Assembly (NCBI RefSeq): GCF_042186555.1
Contig: NC_133331.1
Location: 213,501 to 277,500 of the forward strand
Direction of reading: 5' to 3'
DNA: 64,000 bases
Source: Aquarana catesbeiana
Taxonomy: Eukaryota; Chordata; Amphibia; Anura; Ranidae
Position 1 is the first letter of the stretch. Every line of letters begins with the position of its first letter. Made by a program: the position numbers and the translations under genes. This document shows, in pieces, positions 1 through 11,325 of the stretch. The notes beneath the pieces were generated by a model. It did not search any database. It was not told where the DNA came from and saw only the letters and a program-made list of their open reading frames with translations.

Positions 1-130
1 GAATAAACAACCCACCGGGACTCCCCTCTCTAGCCTGCACCCTCCTTTCAGGTCTCTCTTTGGTTTTCAGTCCCTGCACTGCAGTCTCGCTTCCTTCACC
101 CCACCCCCCCCTTTTGGGGCTCCCTCTGAC
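1..130. repeat. Partial duplicate of the 573-700 segment
   Basis: The stretch from about 19 to 58 is nearly identical to 591-630 (shared word gactcccctctctagcc, then caccctcctttcaggtctct), and similarity continues through the pyrimidine-rich part beyond. The two copies are in the same orientation, about 570 bp apart. I see no coding potential. It is either a local duplication or two copies of one dispersed repeat. Confidence 0.7.
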
Positions 131-261
131 TCGTCCCAAGATCTCCCAATCTGGGTAATGATGGCTGAAGACCATCATCTCACTCTGTTCCTAGATACTT
201 CTGCATTGCTCCCTACTGTAACTGATTTGGAATAAAGTCCCTCTGCCCCCTTTCCTCCTCA

Positions 262-540
262 TTGGTCCCTCATTTTGGTCTGATCTATATAGTTGTATAT
301 AAAATGCATTATTTATCTTTCCCAGCACTAAACCTTTCATCCCATTTCCAAATTGTTGCATTTGTACATTTTAAAAACCAATATAAAGGAATAGTAGTGA
401 TAACAAAAAGCACTTGTGGGTTTAACCAATCTTGTTTTTGTACAATTCTCATTTAAGGGGGGCATGGCAGGGGGTGTGTCCAATGCCTACATACTTTTTC
501 TAATAGGTGTCCATCATTCATATCTCAAAAAGTTAGGAGG
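262..540 (+). repeat. Dispersed repeat, inverted partner of 29440-29705
   Basis: This segment reads as the reverse complement of 29440-29705. Shared landmarks in order are the ATGAGGAAT/attggtccctcattt end, the tatatagttgtatataaaatg word, the ttcatcccatttc word, cacttgtgggtttaac, and a ggcatggcagggggtgtgtc block. The copies differ by scattered substitutions and small indels, as expected for two old members of one family. The short open frames here (for example 416-787) have no recognisable product. Class not assigned. Confidence 0.8.
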
Positions 541-839
541 TGTGCTTCTGTACCACTGGAGGTCAAGCAAAAGAATACACAACACATTGGGACTCCCCTC
601 TCTAGCCGGCACCCTCCTTTCAGGTCTCTTTTTTGTCCCTTTCCTTGCACTGCAGTCTCACTTCCTTCACCCTCCCTTTTGGGGCTCACTCCCATGGGTG
701 TCTCTAAGTCCGGCTGCTGATGTGGTCACTCAAAACCCTCCCTTCTCTCTGCCCCTTCCCACAGGCCTGTCCATCCCCAGCAAGTAGAGAGAGAGATTAA
801 CTCTGATGCAACAGTAATTCCTCGGTTGTGTGGCTCCCG

Positions 840-1330
840 CAGCCTAAAAGGGCCACTGACCAGGTGCCACAGTCAGGGGTCAGGCTCGGAGGCCAGTAGC
901 TATAGTATTAGAGAGGCTCCCACTGACCAATAAGATAGGTGCAAAAGCAGGTTATTCTGGCAATTGACACAGGCTCTCCCAAGGTGCGGAGTCCAAGCAC
1001 TAACTGGTGTTCACCAGAGCTCCTGATGGTGGAGATGGCTTTTGCTGCATGTTAGTAGCAGGTCGTGGTCTTCAGGATCGCCCCACCAGGAGGTGACAAG
1101 CTGGGCTCCAGTAGCAGATATAGCAGGTAGCGATCAAACAGGAGCGTAGTCAGTAAACAAGCCAAAGCTCAGTAATAACTGGTGGCAGATTGGAATTAAG
1201 CAGAAATGTAGTAAAGGAACAAGCCAAAAATCAGTAACGAGTGGAAGCGGAGATACGGACAGTAGCAGGAGTGACAAGAGCCAGATACTGGCTGGAGAGA
1301 GAACAATAATCTGGAAAACAGGAAGTGCAA
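840..1330 (+). repeat. Dispersed repeat family X, copy 1
   Basis: The segment shares an ordered series of words with 46800-47240: ggggtcaggctc, agagctcctgat, ttttgctgc, agtaaacaagccaaag, gtggaagc followed by agatacgg, and tggctggagaga. A weaker third copy lies near 55330-55560 (tctcccaaggtgc, gagtccaag, ggatcaccc). No coding frame is maintained. The family looks like a non-coding part of an LTR element, but that is inference. It abuts a primer-binding-site-like sequence at 1369-1386. Confidence 0.7.
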
Positions 1331-1368
1331 AAGCATGGCTTTAAATAGGAAGTTAATGGGAGGAGCCC

Positions 1369-1911
1369 ATCCGGGTCACGGCACCAATGTAGTGATCGGG
1401 TATATGTAGTGGGTGGATAGTATCGTGGGTATGATAATTAATTAGTAAGTACTCTTCCGCAGCACCCCAATTCTTCCAGAGAGATGCACTTTATTGACTT
1501 CCAACACAGAACAAAGTCCAAAGTCCACAGATGACAAAAAAAATCCGACAGAGGAAATATAATTCAGAAACCCATCTCCTAGGTCTGTGTGTCCATACAC
1601 AGACAAGCCTCACCTACAAACCTATAGACTGAATGCCGTGTTATATTCACCAGGCATTGAATGGCTGAGCATTTTGATTGACCGTTTCAATTTAGGACTT
1701 TGATTAGCTTTAGTCTTTCAAACAGACAACAACTCCCAGCCGTGAACAGCTGTAGTCATAAACCGCCCCAATTTGCACTCCCGCATATCAACATCAACAA
1801 GTCCCCTTTAGATATGTGTAATTAGATTAACAGATACCACCTGAACACCCTTTGAAATGTTCAAACAGACTTGCATAAGATTAACACATCAAAGGGTCTT
1901 CAGCTGTTATA
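1369..1911 (-). mobile_element. 3' end of an LTR on the minus strand with a tRNA-His-type primer site
   Basis: Read on the minus strand, positions 1386 to 1369 give TGGTGCCGTGACCCGGAT. This matches the complement of the vertebrate tRNA-His 3' end at 17 of 18 positions, and HERV-H-type elements use that primer. It sits one base after a CA end at 1388, as a primer site should after a 5' LTR. An AATAAA signal lies on the same strand at 1491-1496, about 105 bp before that CA end, which fits an R/U5 layout. The outer LTR boundary is not visible. The piggyBac insertion at 1912 may interrupt it. No gag or pol is recognisable on the internal side. Confidence 0.5.
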
Positions 1912-3159
1912 TTAACCACTTGCTTACTAGGCACTTAAACCCCCCTCCTATCCAGACCAATTTTCAGCTTTCAGTGCTCTCACACTTTGAATGACAATTA
2001 CTCAGTCATGCAACACTGTACCCAAATGATTTTTTTGTCCTTTTTTTCATACAAATAGAGCTTTATTTTGGTGGTATTTGATTACCTCTGGGTTTTTTAT
2101 TTTTTGCGCTATAAATGAAAAAAAACAAATTTTTCCTAATTTCTGTGATAAAATTTTGCAAATTCGTAATTTTTCTTCATAAATTTTGGCCACAATTTAT
2201 ACTGCTACATATCTTTGGTAAAAATAACCAAAAATTTGTGGAAATTATTTGGTCTGTGTGAAAGTTTTAGAGTCTACAAGCTATGGTGCAAATCATAAAA
2301 AAATTATCACATCTGATGTACTGGTGGCCTATCTCATTTCCTGAGACCCTAACAAGCCAGGAAAGTACAAATGCCCCCCAAATAACCCCTTTTTGGAAAG
2401 TAGACATTTCAATGTATCTAGTTAGAGGCATGGTGAGTTATTTGAAGTTGTATTTTTTTCCCACAATTCTTTGCAAAATTGAGATTTTTTTTTTTTTTTC
2501 CCCCACAAAATTGTCATTGTAATACCTTATTTCTCTCACATGGCATGTGTATACCACAAATAACACCCCAAAATACATTCTGCTACTCCTCCTGAGTATT
2601 ACAATACCACATGTGTGGGACTTTTTCACTGCCTGGCCACATACAGAGGCCCAACATGCAGGGAGCACCATCAGGTGTTCTAGGAGCATAAATTACACAT
2701 CACATTTCTCAACCACCTATTACACTTTTGAAGGCCCTGGAGCACCGGGACAATGGAAACACCCACAAAATGACCCCATTTTGGAAAGCTAACACCCCAA
2801 TGTATAATCTATGAGGCTTAATGAGTCTTTTGAATGGTTTATTTTTTTCCAGAAGTTTTTGGAAAATGTGGAAAAAAAATGAAAACGCATTTTTTTTTAC
2901 ACAAAGTTGTCCGTTTATAAGATATTTCCAACACATAGCATTTGGATATCAAAAATGACACCCCAAAATACATTCTGCTACTCCTCCTGAGTATGACAAT
3001 AACACATGTGTGAGACTTCTACACAGCCTGGCCACATACAGAGATCCAACATGCAAGGAACACCGTCAGGTGTTCCAGGGACACATAGCATGCACATACC
3101 AAGAATTACACCCCAAAATACATTATGCTGAGCAAAGCGTAAACAAAAAAGATTACCTG

Positions 3160-3860
3160 TGGTTGTAGTAGCGCAGTTGTACACAGGAGGATAGCACTGG
3201 TCCAGGCAGCAGGCAGGGACTTGGTCAGCAGCGGCGAACACAATTGTCCAGGCAGCAGGCAGGGTTACTGTCCATATAAAGTCCAGGGTCAGTGCAGGCA
3301 GAGATATTGTCCGCAGTGCCAAAAATATTGATCCTGGTAGTAGGCAGGTCCATGTGGTGTGGTCAGTGCAACAGGCAGAGGCATGACGGCAGTAAGTTCT
3401 ACAGGCAGAAGTAGGGCCTCGTTCAGGACAGAATGGGGACAGGGGTAGAGGCTTCTCCCACCCAAATCTCTTTGAAGCCTCCGAGTCTCCAGACCCTAAT
3501 CTAGGATTGAGAAAACAAAATAAATTATTTTCTTCATCCAGAAAAACAATTCTGGAGCCCCTCACATATGTGAGACCCCTGTGTTGAATCCCACTAGTCC
3601 AGTTGCAGGGTACAAGATCAGTCCAAGAGGCAGGCAAATATCATGGTCAAACAGTCCAAGGTCAGTTCCAGATCAGGCAGAGGTATGTACAGAATCGTTG
3701 GGCAGAAGCATGGTCGAATAACAGTCCAGGGTCAGTTCCAGATCAGGCAGAGGTATGTGCAGAATCGTTAGGCAGAAGCGTGGTCAAATAACAAGCCAGG
3801 GTCAGTTACAGAGGAGGCAGTGGCATAAGGGGTGTGAGGGTAAATTGCAGGAACGGAGGC
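3160..3860. repeat. Tandem repeats inside the piggyBac element, about 69-bp period
   Basis: Positions 3600-3820 contain about three copies of a unit of roughly 70 bp with the words agtccagggtcagttcc, agatcaggcagaggtatgt, cagaatcgtt and ggcagaagc. The upstream part (3170-3420) is a looser version built on caggcagcaggcaggg. The block lies directly downstream of the transposase stop on the minus strand, so it would be in its 3' untranslated region. A 219-residue open frame across it on the minus strand (2978-3637) has no recognisable product and I do not accept it. Confidence 0.65.
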
Positions 3861-3879
3861 TTACGTTTACCATACTTCA

Positions 3880-5738
3880 CTAATAATTTATTGAAGTATG
3901 GTAACGACGAAAACATTCACCTACGCAGAGGCCTGGTTCAGAAGGACATTGTGCACAATAATAAGATGTGTCTCTTCTGAATCCAGCTCTGGTACACACC
4001 TTACACAGCTTATCTGGAAAGTGGCGTTCGGAGAATCGACTTAGAACATCAGATCGGATATTTTCTGGGGGGCCGTTTGGGAATGTAAGGGCAGTGAAAA
4101 CTTCCTCCTGGTAGCCAAGGAAGCGTTTGGGGTTTTGGGTGGAGTTACGATAAATGACATAAGAATTGTAGATGGCCAAATGAAAAAAATAAATTGCGAC
4201 TTTCTTATACCAATGGTATGTCCGTCTTGTGGCAAGGTACGGTTCCAGCATCTGGTCATTCAAGTCGACTCCCCCCATAAACAAATTATAGTCAAAGATG
4301 CATTTAGGTTTCTGTATGGGGCCATTTCTTCTGTGGATTTCCATGAAGGTATCATCGTGGATTGAAGACAACATGTACACATCTCTTTTGTCTCTCCACT
4401 TCACTGCCAAAACCTCGTTGTTTCGTAGACTCGCCGTTTCTCCTTTTCTCAATTTTTTATTGACCAGACTTTGAAGAAAGCCCTTCCGGTTCTTTTTGAT
4501 GGTACCACATGCAGGCGTCTTCTTCCGATGCAGGTTGTGGAACAGGGGCAGAGATGTGTAGAAGTTATCTACGTACAGGTGGTAGCCTTTCTCCAGTAGG
4601 GGGTATGTGAGATCCCAAACAATTTTCCTGCTTGATCCCAAGTAGTCTGGGCAATTAGGGGGTTGCAGCTGGGTGTCCTTCCCTTCGTACACTTTGAAGG
4701 CATACAAGTAACCTGTGACTCGGTCACATAATTTGTATACCTTCACCCCATAGCGTGCCCTTTTACTGGGAATATATTGCTTTATTTTAAGCCTGCCACT
4801 AAACTTAAGAAGGGACTCATCCATACATATGTTTTGGTCCGGAGTAAACAGCTGGGGGAATAGTGCAGAAATAATAATTTAAAAGTGGCCGAATTTTGAA
4901 AAGTCTATCATAGTTTGGGTCATTTCGGGGAGGGCACTGGGTATTGTCGTTGAAATGAAGAAACCTCATTATCATGAGGTATCTGTTTCTGGGCATTACC
5001 TTGGAGTATATTGGCATGTGTTGGAGGGGGTGGGTTGACCAATAGGACAGCAAAGTGTTTTTTTTTCGTGAGTCCCATGTTAAATGTGAGCCCTAAAAAA
5101 ACCTTCAACTCCTCCACCGTTAGGTCTCTCCATTCGTAGGGACGGGCATAGTAGGACGTTGGATTATTCGCAATGAATTGCTGTGCATAAAGGTTGCACT
5201 GGGCCACAATACTTGACAGCATGTCCTCGGTAAAAATTAAATTAAAAAAATCTATTGGGGAAAAATTCTCCGTGTTCACCTGGACTCCTGGCTGGGCAGT
5301 GAAAGGGGGAATGTTGGCTTCTCCTGAATTTGGAGAAAGCCACAAGGGGTTCTGCAGGGCATAGGGAAGGCTGGCATGGGTCCTTGGCCTTTCTTGCCGA
5401 GGCACTGCGGTGCTGGTAGATGCCACTGCGGTGCTGGTGGACGGGACTGCCGTGCTGGTGGACGGGACTGCCGTGCTGGTGGACGGGACTGCCGTGCTGG
5501 TGGATGGGACTGCGGTGCTGGTAGATGCCACTGCCTCCCCACCAGAACGCCTTCGTTTGGCGGGCCGAATCTCTTCCTCCTCTGAGTCACTCAGTGTTTC
5601 ACTACTGAGGACTGGCTCATAATTTATGTCCGACTCGGAATCGGAAAGGGAATCTGAAAAAGAGAGCTCCCCGTTGCTCTCGTCGGCCTGGGACAGTATT
5701 TGGTACGCCTCCTCGGCGGAAAAGCTTCTTTTGGCCAT
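3880..5738 (-). pseudogene. piggyBac-type transposase, disrupted by two frameshifts
   Basis: The start at 5738 gives MAKRSFSAEEAYQIL, an acidic N-terminus, and a serine/threonine/proline tandem motif (STSTAVP repeated, about 5400-5540). The transposase core follows. In the last frame (4824 to 3880, 314 residues) the catalytic aspartates of the DDD triad are visible: D2 in MDESLLKFSGR, D86 in YVDNFYTSLP, and D187 or D190 in GGVDLNDQM. A C-terminal cysteine-rich zinc-binding domain follows (CKVC, YYCAQC, CVGEC, ending near residue 304). The protein would cut and paste at TTAA. It is broken by a frameshift at a nine-A run (about 5057-5065) and another near 4865, so it is not functional as read. 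Length and domain order are otherwise normal for the family. Confidence 0.88.
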
Positions 5739-5754
5739 GGTTGCTAAGCCTGCA

Positions 5755-6560
5755 CTGATGGGCACTGATGAGGTGGCACTGATGAGCACAGATGGGCACT
5801 GAGGTGGCACAGAGGGGCACTGATGAGGTGGAACAGATGTGCACTGATGAGGTGGAACAGATGTGCACTAATGAGGTGGAACAGATGTGCAGATGTGCAC
5901 TGATGAGGTGGCACAGGTGGGCACTGAAGAGGTGGCACAGGTGGGCACTGATGAGGTGGCACAGGTGGGCACTGATGAGGCGGCACAGGTGGGCACTGAT
6001 GAGGCGGCACAGGTGGGCACTGATGAGGTGGAACAGATGTGCACTGAGATTGCACAGATGTGCACTTATGAGGTGGCACAGCTGGGCACTGATGGGACGG
6101 CACAGATGGGGCGGCACAGATGGGGTGGCACAGATGGGGCGGCACAGATGGGGCAGCACAGATGGGGTGGCACAGATGGGGCGGCACAGATGGGGCAGCA
6201 CAGATGGAGCGGCACAGATGGGCACTGATGAGGCGGCTCAGATGTGCACTGAGGCAGCACAGATGTGCACTGATTGGCACAGGTGGGCACTGATGAGGTG
6301 GCACAGGTGGGCACTGATGAGGTGGCACAGGTGGGCACTGATTGTGCAGATGTGCAGCTGGACACTGATCACCGCTGGGCAGACAGGTGGGCACCGATTG
6401 GCACAGGTGGGCACTGATTGGCACAGGTGGGCACTGATTGGCACAGGTGGGCACCAATTGGCACAGGTGGGCACCGATTGGCACTGTAATGATGGTGCAC
6501 TGTATTGATGGGGCACTGTATTGATGGGGCACTGTATTGATGGGCACTGTATTGATGGGC
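5755..6560. repeat. Degenerate minisatellite upstream of the transposase, about 12/24-bp units
   Basis: The units are built on ggcacaggtgggcactgatg and shorter variants such as ggcacagatggggc, with a final block on attggcacaggtgggcac (6395-6480) and another on gggcactgtattgat (6485-6560). Because the main periods are multiples of three, long open frames appear on both strands (for example 304 residues on the minus strand and 238 on the plus). They consist only of repeated Cys/Pro/His or Trp/Arg words and are not accepted as genes. The block sits immediately 5' of the transposase start. Confidence 0.85.
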
Positions 6561-6602
6561 ACTGTAGGCACAGTAAATGACAAACGGACACTCACAGATC
6601 GC

Positions 6603-6921
6603 TGACAGATCTCTCTCTCCTCACACGCTGTCTCTGTGTGAGGAGAGAGAGTCGGCAATGAGAGATGATCTCAATTGTTTACATTTTAGATCATCTCTCA
6701 TTGGAGGCAGCGATCGCGCTGTAAACGGCCGCTGTGATTGGCCGTTTACAGCGATCTGTGATTGGCTGTGTCCAAGGGACACGGCCAACACAGGATTTCC
6801 CCGTTGCGCGCTCGTGATTACGCACGGGGAGCGAGGAAAGGGGAGGACGTCATATGACGTCCTCTTGGGAATTGACATCCGCGCTGAAGCCGTCATTCGG
6901 CTACGGCCGGATGTCAGGAGG
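6603..6921. repeat. Hairpin-rich right end of the piggyBac element
   Basis: At least four inverted repeats follow each other. Near 6610-6650 tctctctcctcacac pairs with gtgtgaggagagaga. Near 6660-6705 agagatgatct pairs with agatcatctct. Near 6718-6760 gctgtaaacggcc pairs with ggccgtttacagc. Near 6848-6863 gacgtcatatgacgtc is a perfect palindrome. The element ends at the TTAA at 6922. Such subterminal hairpins could be transposase binding sites, which is inference. Confidence 0.75.
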
Positions 6922-7603
6922 TTAAAGTTGAGTTGGCTTGGACAAATCGACCATTGTCAACACAATTCTGGCCTGGTTAATATTGACTGTATGATATTAT
7001 AATGTCCCACATAAATCGGTGAACATATTACAACACAAAGAATTCAAGGTTCAGCAGAAACAAGGCAGGATTGTACAATGAATCAGACAAAGTGCTCTCC
7101 AGCATTTCAGGTGGCAGGTTCAGACCAAGGTCCTGATACCAGGGCTACACCTTTAATTAAAAAAAGCTAACATATTAGTAAGATATATTCATTTTTTAAG
7201 CTGCAAGCAGAATGAAAATTTCAAATTGGATCTCTGCCTTTTGCACCTGACAACCAACTTGGCATTTAGCTGACAGTCTATTATTACCCTTGACTTTTCT
7301 CTGATTATGCCTATGCCTACCAGGTATCTCAATGGTTGCCTACTGCTGGCCCTGGGCTCTTCTGACCTGCAACTGTCTGCTGAACCAAAATGCAATGCTG
7401 ACTTGTTGCTGGCTCTGTTCATACTTCTAGCCTATCTGCTGACTGTGGCCAAAATATTCTGTCTCTTACCCCTTGGGACTAGTTCTTCTGGCCCCAATTG
7501 CTTCCACTGGAGACCTGACTGGTAGCTGTTCTCCTCTGCTACACCTTAACCAGAGTCCTCAGCGTAAGCAAATCTGCTTTACTTTTGTCAATCTAGTTCC
7601 CTT

Positions 7604-7902
7604 GTGACCTCTGTAACTACTTGGACTATTATGCAGAAAGCTACCAAAGCTAAGGTTTTCTGCCATCATCCCAGTCCCCATCCAACCTCTGTAACTCCTT
7701 GACCCCTGCCCTGACCTCAGTCACTACCTTGGACTAGGATGCAGAGAGCTGCCAAAGTGAAGGTTTTCCATCATGATCGCAGTCCCCATCCAACCTTTTT
7801 TCACTCCTTGACCCCTGCCCTGACATCTGCCACTCCTTGGACTGGGATGCAGAGAGCTGCCAAAGTGAAGGTTTTCCACCACCATCCCAGTCCCCATCCA
7901 AC
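7604..7902. repeat. Three direct repeats of about 110 bp
   Basis: Three successive copies (about 7604-7709, 7711-7818, 7820-7902) share cttggact, gatgcagagagctgcc, aaagtgaaggttttcc and cagtccccatccaac. The last two copies are closer to each other than to the first. No coding frame persists across them. Confidence 0.8.
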
Positions 7903-9640
7903 GTATCTGGTAAGCATCTAAGGGAAACCCTTGGAGCATGCTTCAGTCTTTAGTCCAGGTCTTTGTTTTAAACTTGGAGGATCTTTGAATATTATACACT
8001 TTAGGTTACAAGCAGTTGGAGAGGTCAGGGATGACTTGTTTTAGCCCTCATTCACACCTGAAAGTTTTGTTGTGCGATTCCTAAAGCATGACAATGCTCA
8101 AGATAAAGAACCCTAGTCTTAGGCTGAGCATTGTGTTGCTTGCCGCCTCTCCTGTGGACTTTGAAAAAATATGTGAGTCTCTTTATGCGCATTTTTGGCC
8201 TCATAGATGGTGTTTTTGCTCACTTTTAAGGTGCTGAGAACCAAATAGCTCTGGGGCCAAAAAAAGCCAGATTCTCCTCCTGTACTACAAGTTGCACAAT
8301 AAATTAAAAAAAGAAAAAATCTCTAAATTGTCTGGGTATGCTCTCACTGGGACATCGGAGAAGGGGAGGGTCAAAAGAGGACAAGTTACTGTATCTCAAG
8401 CAACGTTCGTCATCAGGACCATGACTTAATACTATTGGACTGTTAAAGTGTAACTAAACTGTCTGTCTGAGCACCATAATCTGAAAACACCATTTGATTA
8501 TTTTTTAATATTCCATTCATCCATCCATCCATCCATTCATTTCTTCGTGTTTTATTTTGTTGAGAAATCACTACCCCCTAGCATTTCTAGCCGTGGCCCT
8601 TTTGAGTAAGGGCAAATGATTTATATAGCATTTACTTCCTGGAATCTATCTGCTCTTAGATCAGGCAGACAGGAGGGTGTGCTTACCTGGGAAAGCCCCT
8701 CCTCCCATGAAGACTCCTGGGATATATGACATCATTTTAGTCTAGGCCAGAAACTAGGAAGCAACTATAGAAATGTAAAAAAAAGGTATAAACCAAGTAA
8801 ATATAATATACCTTCCTATCTATTTACTAATGCTAGCAGCATAAGGATTAAACATAGTAAATATAATAAGTTGATTGAGAGAGTGTAGCTCTACTAAGTA
8901 TAATAAATAGTTTAATATTCGTAGTCCGGGCACAAGTGCACTTCAATCTATTGGAGGTGCCAGTTTTCGAGATATGTTCTTTATCTCTGTCGGTATTATA
9001 CAGTTTTGAAAATGAAAACCACAAATTTACATAAGGAGCCACAAAGAGAAATTCTGAGTTACAACCATTTTCCCCCGGACACACATGACTAATGACTTGT
9101 GTAACATTTTATGACGCGGAGATAATACAATAACGCCCGAGGAACCATAAAAACAATATTATTTATTATGTTGGAGACTGGAGCAGAAATATTTGAGTAG
9201 AAACTCCGATAGGACAAGATATTGAATCCTGCTACAATAGTTTTATGCTTCATTATTCTCCAGACAGCCTGCAATACGGCTCAGAACTGTATGAATGAAT
9301 ATTGACATTAAAGTATATGTGACCCCTCACCTTGGAAACAGATTTCTTTTCGTTTAAAATAGAAATGAAAGGCAAAACGTTTGAATATATATATATTATA
9401 ATATAAATAGCTTTTTTTCTTTTTTTTTTTTTTTTTTTTTTTTTATAAGTGATCACGTTCCCTTTGTTCTCAGCTGCATAAGAGGCTTAGAGAGGTGGGG
9501 GGAAGAGAAACAGCAGTACACTGATACTCCCAGTGAATGGGTGTGCAGGGGGGCGTGTCAACACAAGTGGGATCATTAGAGGAGAGGCAGGCTGAGATGG
9601 AAGTGCTCTCATGCTCAGGAATATGAAATGTTGGGGTATA
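7903..9640. other. No gene seen; two simple repeats
   Basis: I see no supported gene. A short (ATCC)n tract lies at about 8512-8540 and a homopolymer T run at about 9411-9444, preceded by an AT dinucleotide patch. The open frames present are short and lack recognisable domains. Confidence 0.6.
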
Positions 9641-9775
9641 TTCTTTAATATAGACTCAGGAGAGGATATAGAAGTGTAAGCTTCTCTGGGGTAGAGACTG
9701 ATGTGATTGGTTCAGAGTTCTCTATACAGATCTGTGGAATGTATCAGAGCTATATAGATATATAATAGTGTGTGT
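9640..9775 (+). repeat. SINE-like fragment, gtgtaagct type, copy 1
   Basis: The words gtgtaagcttctctgggg, gagactgatgtg, and a ctatatagat end match the second copy at about 10860-10960 (gtgtaagctcctctgg, gagactgatatgaatgg, ctatatac). The layout resembles the 3' part of the element at 21805-21940 (attgtaagctctgagga ... ctctataaatc). Non-coding; class not assigned. Confidence 0.55.
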
Positions 9776-9899
9776 GACATAACATCCAGCACCAAGCTTG
9801 GGTGTCTCCTTTAAGAAGCAGATTCCTCCAATCTGGACCCAGGAAATGGGTATTATAGCTGAGCACCCAAGACTAGACGACACTAGCTTGGATACAAAC

Positions 9900-10311
9900 T
9901 GGAACTCACTTTATTGAAAATTCACACACAATATATAGCACACAGGATCAGACAGCCTGATCACATTATCATATACAATAACTGTAAACAGGACTATAAT
10001 TAACATAGCTAACGAGCAGCCAACATAAACATTCAGCTAATCAAACCACTAGCCACTTAAACAAGCCTAGGTGCCCAGACTGTCTGCTACCCAGCCCACA
10101 ACTCTGGATACACAAAGTACATTACACATTATCATAAACATATAACATCCCACAATGGTTTGATCACAAGGTAAAATGGTCACAATATTAATCACATCGC
10201 CTAGAGATGATCAGACAGACAGAAATAATAGGTGACTCAATTACCTAGGAGGCACACAATGGGAGAGACATACTTAACAATAAACACATAACACCTTAAT
10301 AAGACCCCATA
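9900..10311. other. No gene seen; possible minus-strand LTR fragment
   Basis: An AATAAA on the minus strand (actttattga at about 9908) sits in a layout like the LTR-like segment at 1490, but I could not find a primer site or boundaries. No coding frame is supported. Confidence 0.35.
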
Positions 10312-10548
10312 ATCAGGAGACCCCAGGATCAGGAGCACCCAGGATCAGGAGACCCCAGTATCAGGAGACCCCAGAATCAGGAGACCCCAGTATCAGGAGA
10401 CCCCAGTATCAGGAGACTCCGGTATCAGGAGACTCCGGTATCAGGAGACCCCAGTATCAGGAGACCCCAGAATCAGGAGACCCCAGTATCAGGAGACCCC
10501 AGAATCAGGAGACCCCAGTATCAGGAGACCCCAGTATCAGGAGACCTG
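10312..10548. repeat. 16-bp tandem array, about 14 copies
   Basis: The unit is tatcaggagaccccag with variants aatcagg and gactccgg. The period of 16 is nearly constant across the block. It has no coding potential. Confidence 0.9.
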
Positions 10549-11160
10549 AGAATCAGATTGGTTTGAGCTGATTATATTAACATCTGCTCTGAGTCTCACA
10601 GTCTAAAGCAGTCATTGCTGGTTTGGGCATAGAGACCCCAAATCTGTGTCCCGGGCCTAGATTCCCAGAGTCTGGGTGTTTTGGGGAGACTATCCCGAAT
10701 CCGAAACAAGACCACTCCAAGGGTCCCCCAGGCACACACCTCCCAAGAATAGAGCCCCCTCAAAAGCCAGGGCCCATAGTCAGTGGGTGGAAGGCTACCC
10801 TGCGGTCCCCACCAAAAGCCCCTGTCCTGGTTGTGTCTGTCAATGTCTATAACGTTGGTGGGACATTAGAGTGTAAGCTCCTCTGGTGCCGAGACTGATA
10901 TGAATGGCTCATTGTTCTCTGTGGAATATGTCAGCTATATACATTTATTAAACAAATAAGGGGTCTATTTATTAAAAAAATATGCTCTCTTGATGTCTCA
11001 TCATTTGCACAACTTCATTGAATAATCCTTGTAATATGTCTAATATGTTTATTTCCTATGATTGCCAACTCCATCTAGTGGACATAATGTGGTATTTTCT
11101 TGTTTGAGGTATTTCAGAAAAATACAATCTTTTGGCCACTAGGTGGAAGTGCTGATCATA
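10549..11160. other. No gene seen; second gtgtaagct fragment at 10860-10960
   Basis: An open frame of 91 residues at 10623-10898 has no recognisable domain and overlaps the gtgtaagct-type repeat at its end, so I do not accept it. The rest is AT-rich and featureless to my eye. Confidence 0.5.
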
Positions 11161-11164
11161 AGAA

Positions 11165-11325
11165 ATATTATTATTATTATTATACAGGATTTATATAGCG
11201 CCAACAGTTTACGCAGTGCTTTACAACATTAGGGAGGACAGTACAAGTACAATACAATTCAATACAGGAGGAATCAGAGGGCCCTGATCCTAAGAGCTTA
11301 CAATCTAGGAGATTATAGACATATT
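11165..11325 (-). repeat. SINE-like element with (TAA)n tail, minus strand
   Basis: On the minus strand this reads agattgtaagctcttagga, cagggccctctgattcctcc, a gtaaagc core, aaactgttggcgctatataa and a tail of TAA repeats. A second copy in plus orientation lies at 21805-21940 with the same order of words and the same tail. Non-coding. The tail and 3' homology suggest LINE-mobilised copies, which is inference. Confidence 0.75.

Larger units (their letters stand above)
1916..6921 (-). mobile_element. piggyBac-like DNA transposon, complete-looking, about 5 kb
   Basis: A TTAA tetranucleotide lies on each side (1912-1915 and 6922-6925), the hallmark piggyBac target duplication. Inner ends read CCACTTGCTTACTAGG on the left and, inverted from the right, CCTCCTGACATCCGGCC, so only short terminal similarity is kept. 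Between them lies one dead piggyBac-type transposase on the minus strand. Left subterminal DNA holds internal duplications: the word acaccccaaaatacattctg occurs at about 2566 and 2961. The right 320 bp is a chain of hairpins. A 56-kb-distant fragment (56664-57080) carries a related left end. The element is large for piggyBac because of the 3.2-3.8 kb and 5.75-6.55 kb tandem segments. Confidence 0.8.

Noticed and set aside
2978..3637. Minus-strand 219-residue frame with many Cys and Trp
   Set aside because: No recognisable domain, lies in the tandem-rich 3' flank of the piggyBac transposase, and does not continue its reading frame.
5617..6658. Cys/Pro/His-rich 200-300-residue frames upstream of the piggyBac transposase
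   Set aside because: Translation of the minisatellite. The opposite strand is also open, and the true transposase start (5738) is in a different context.
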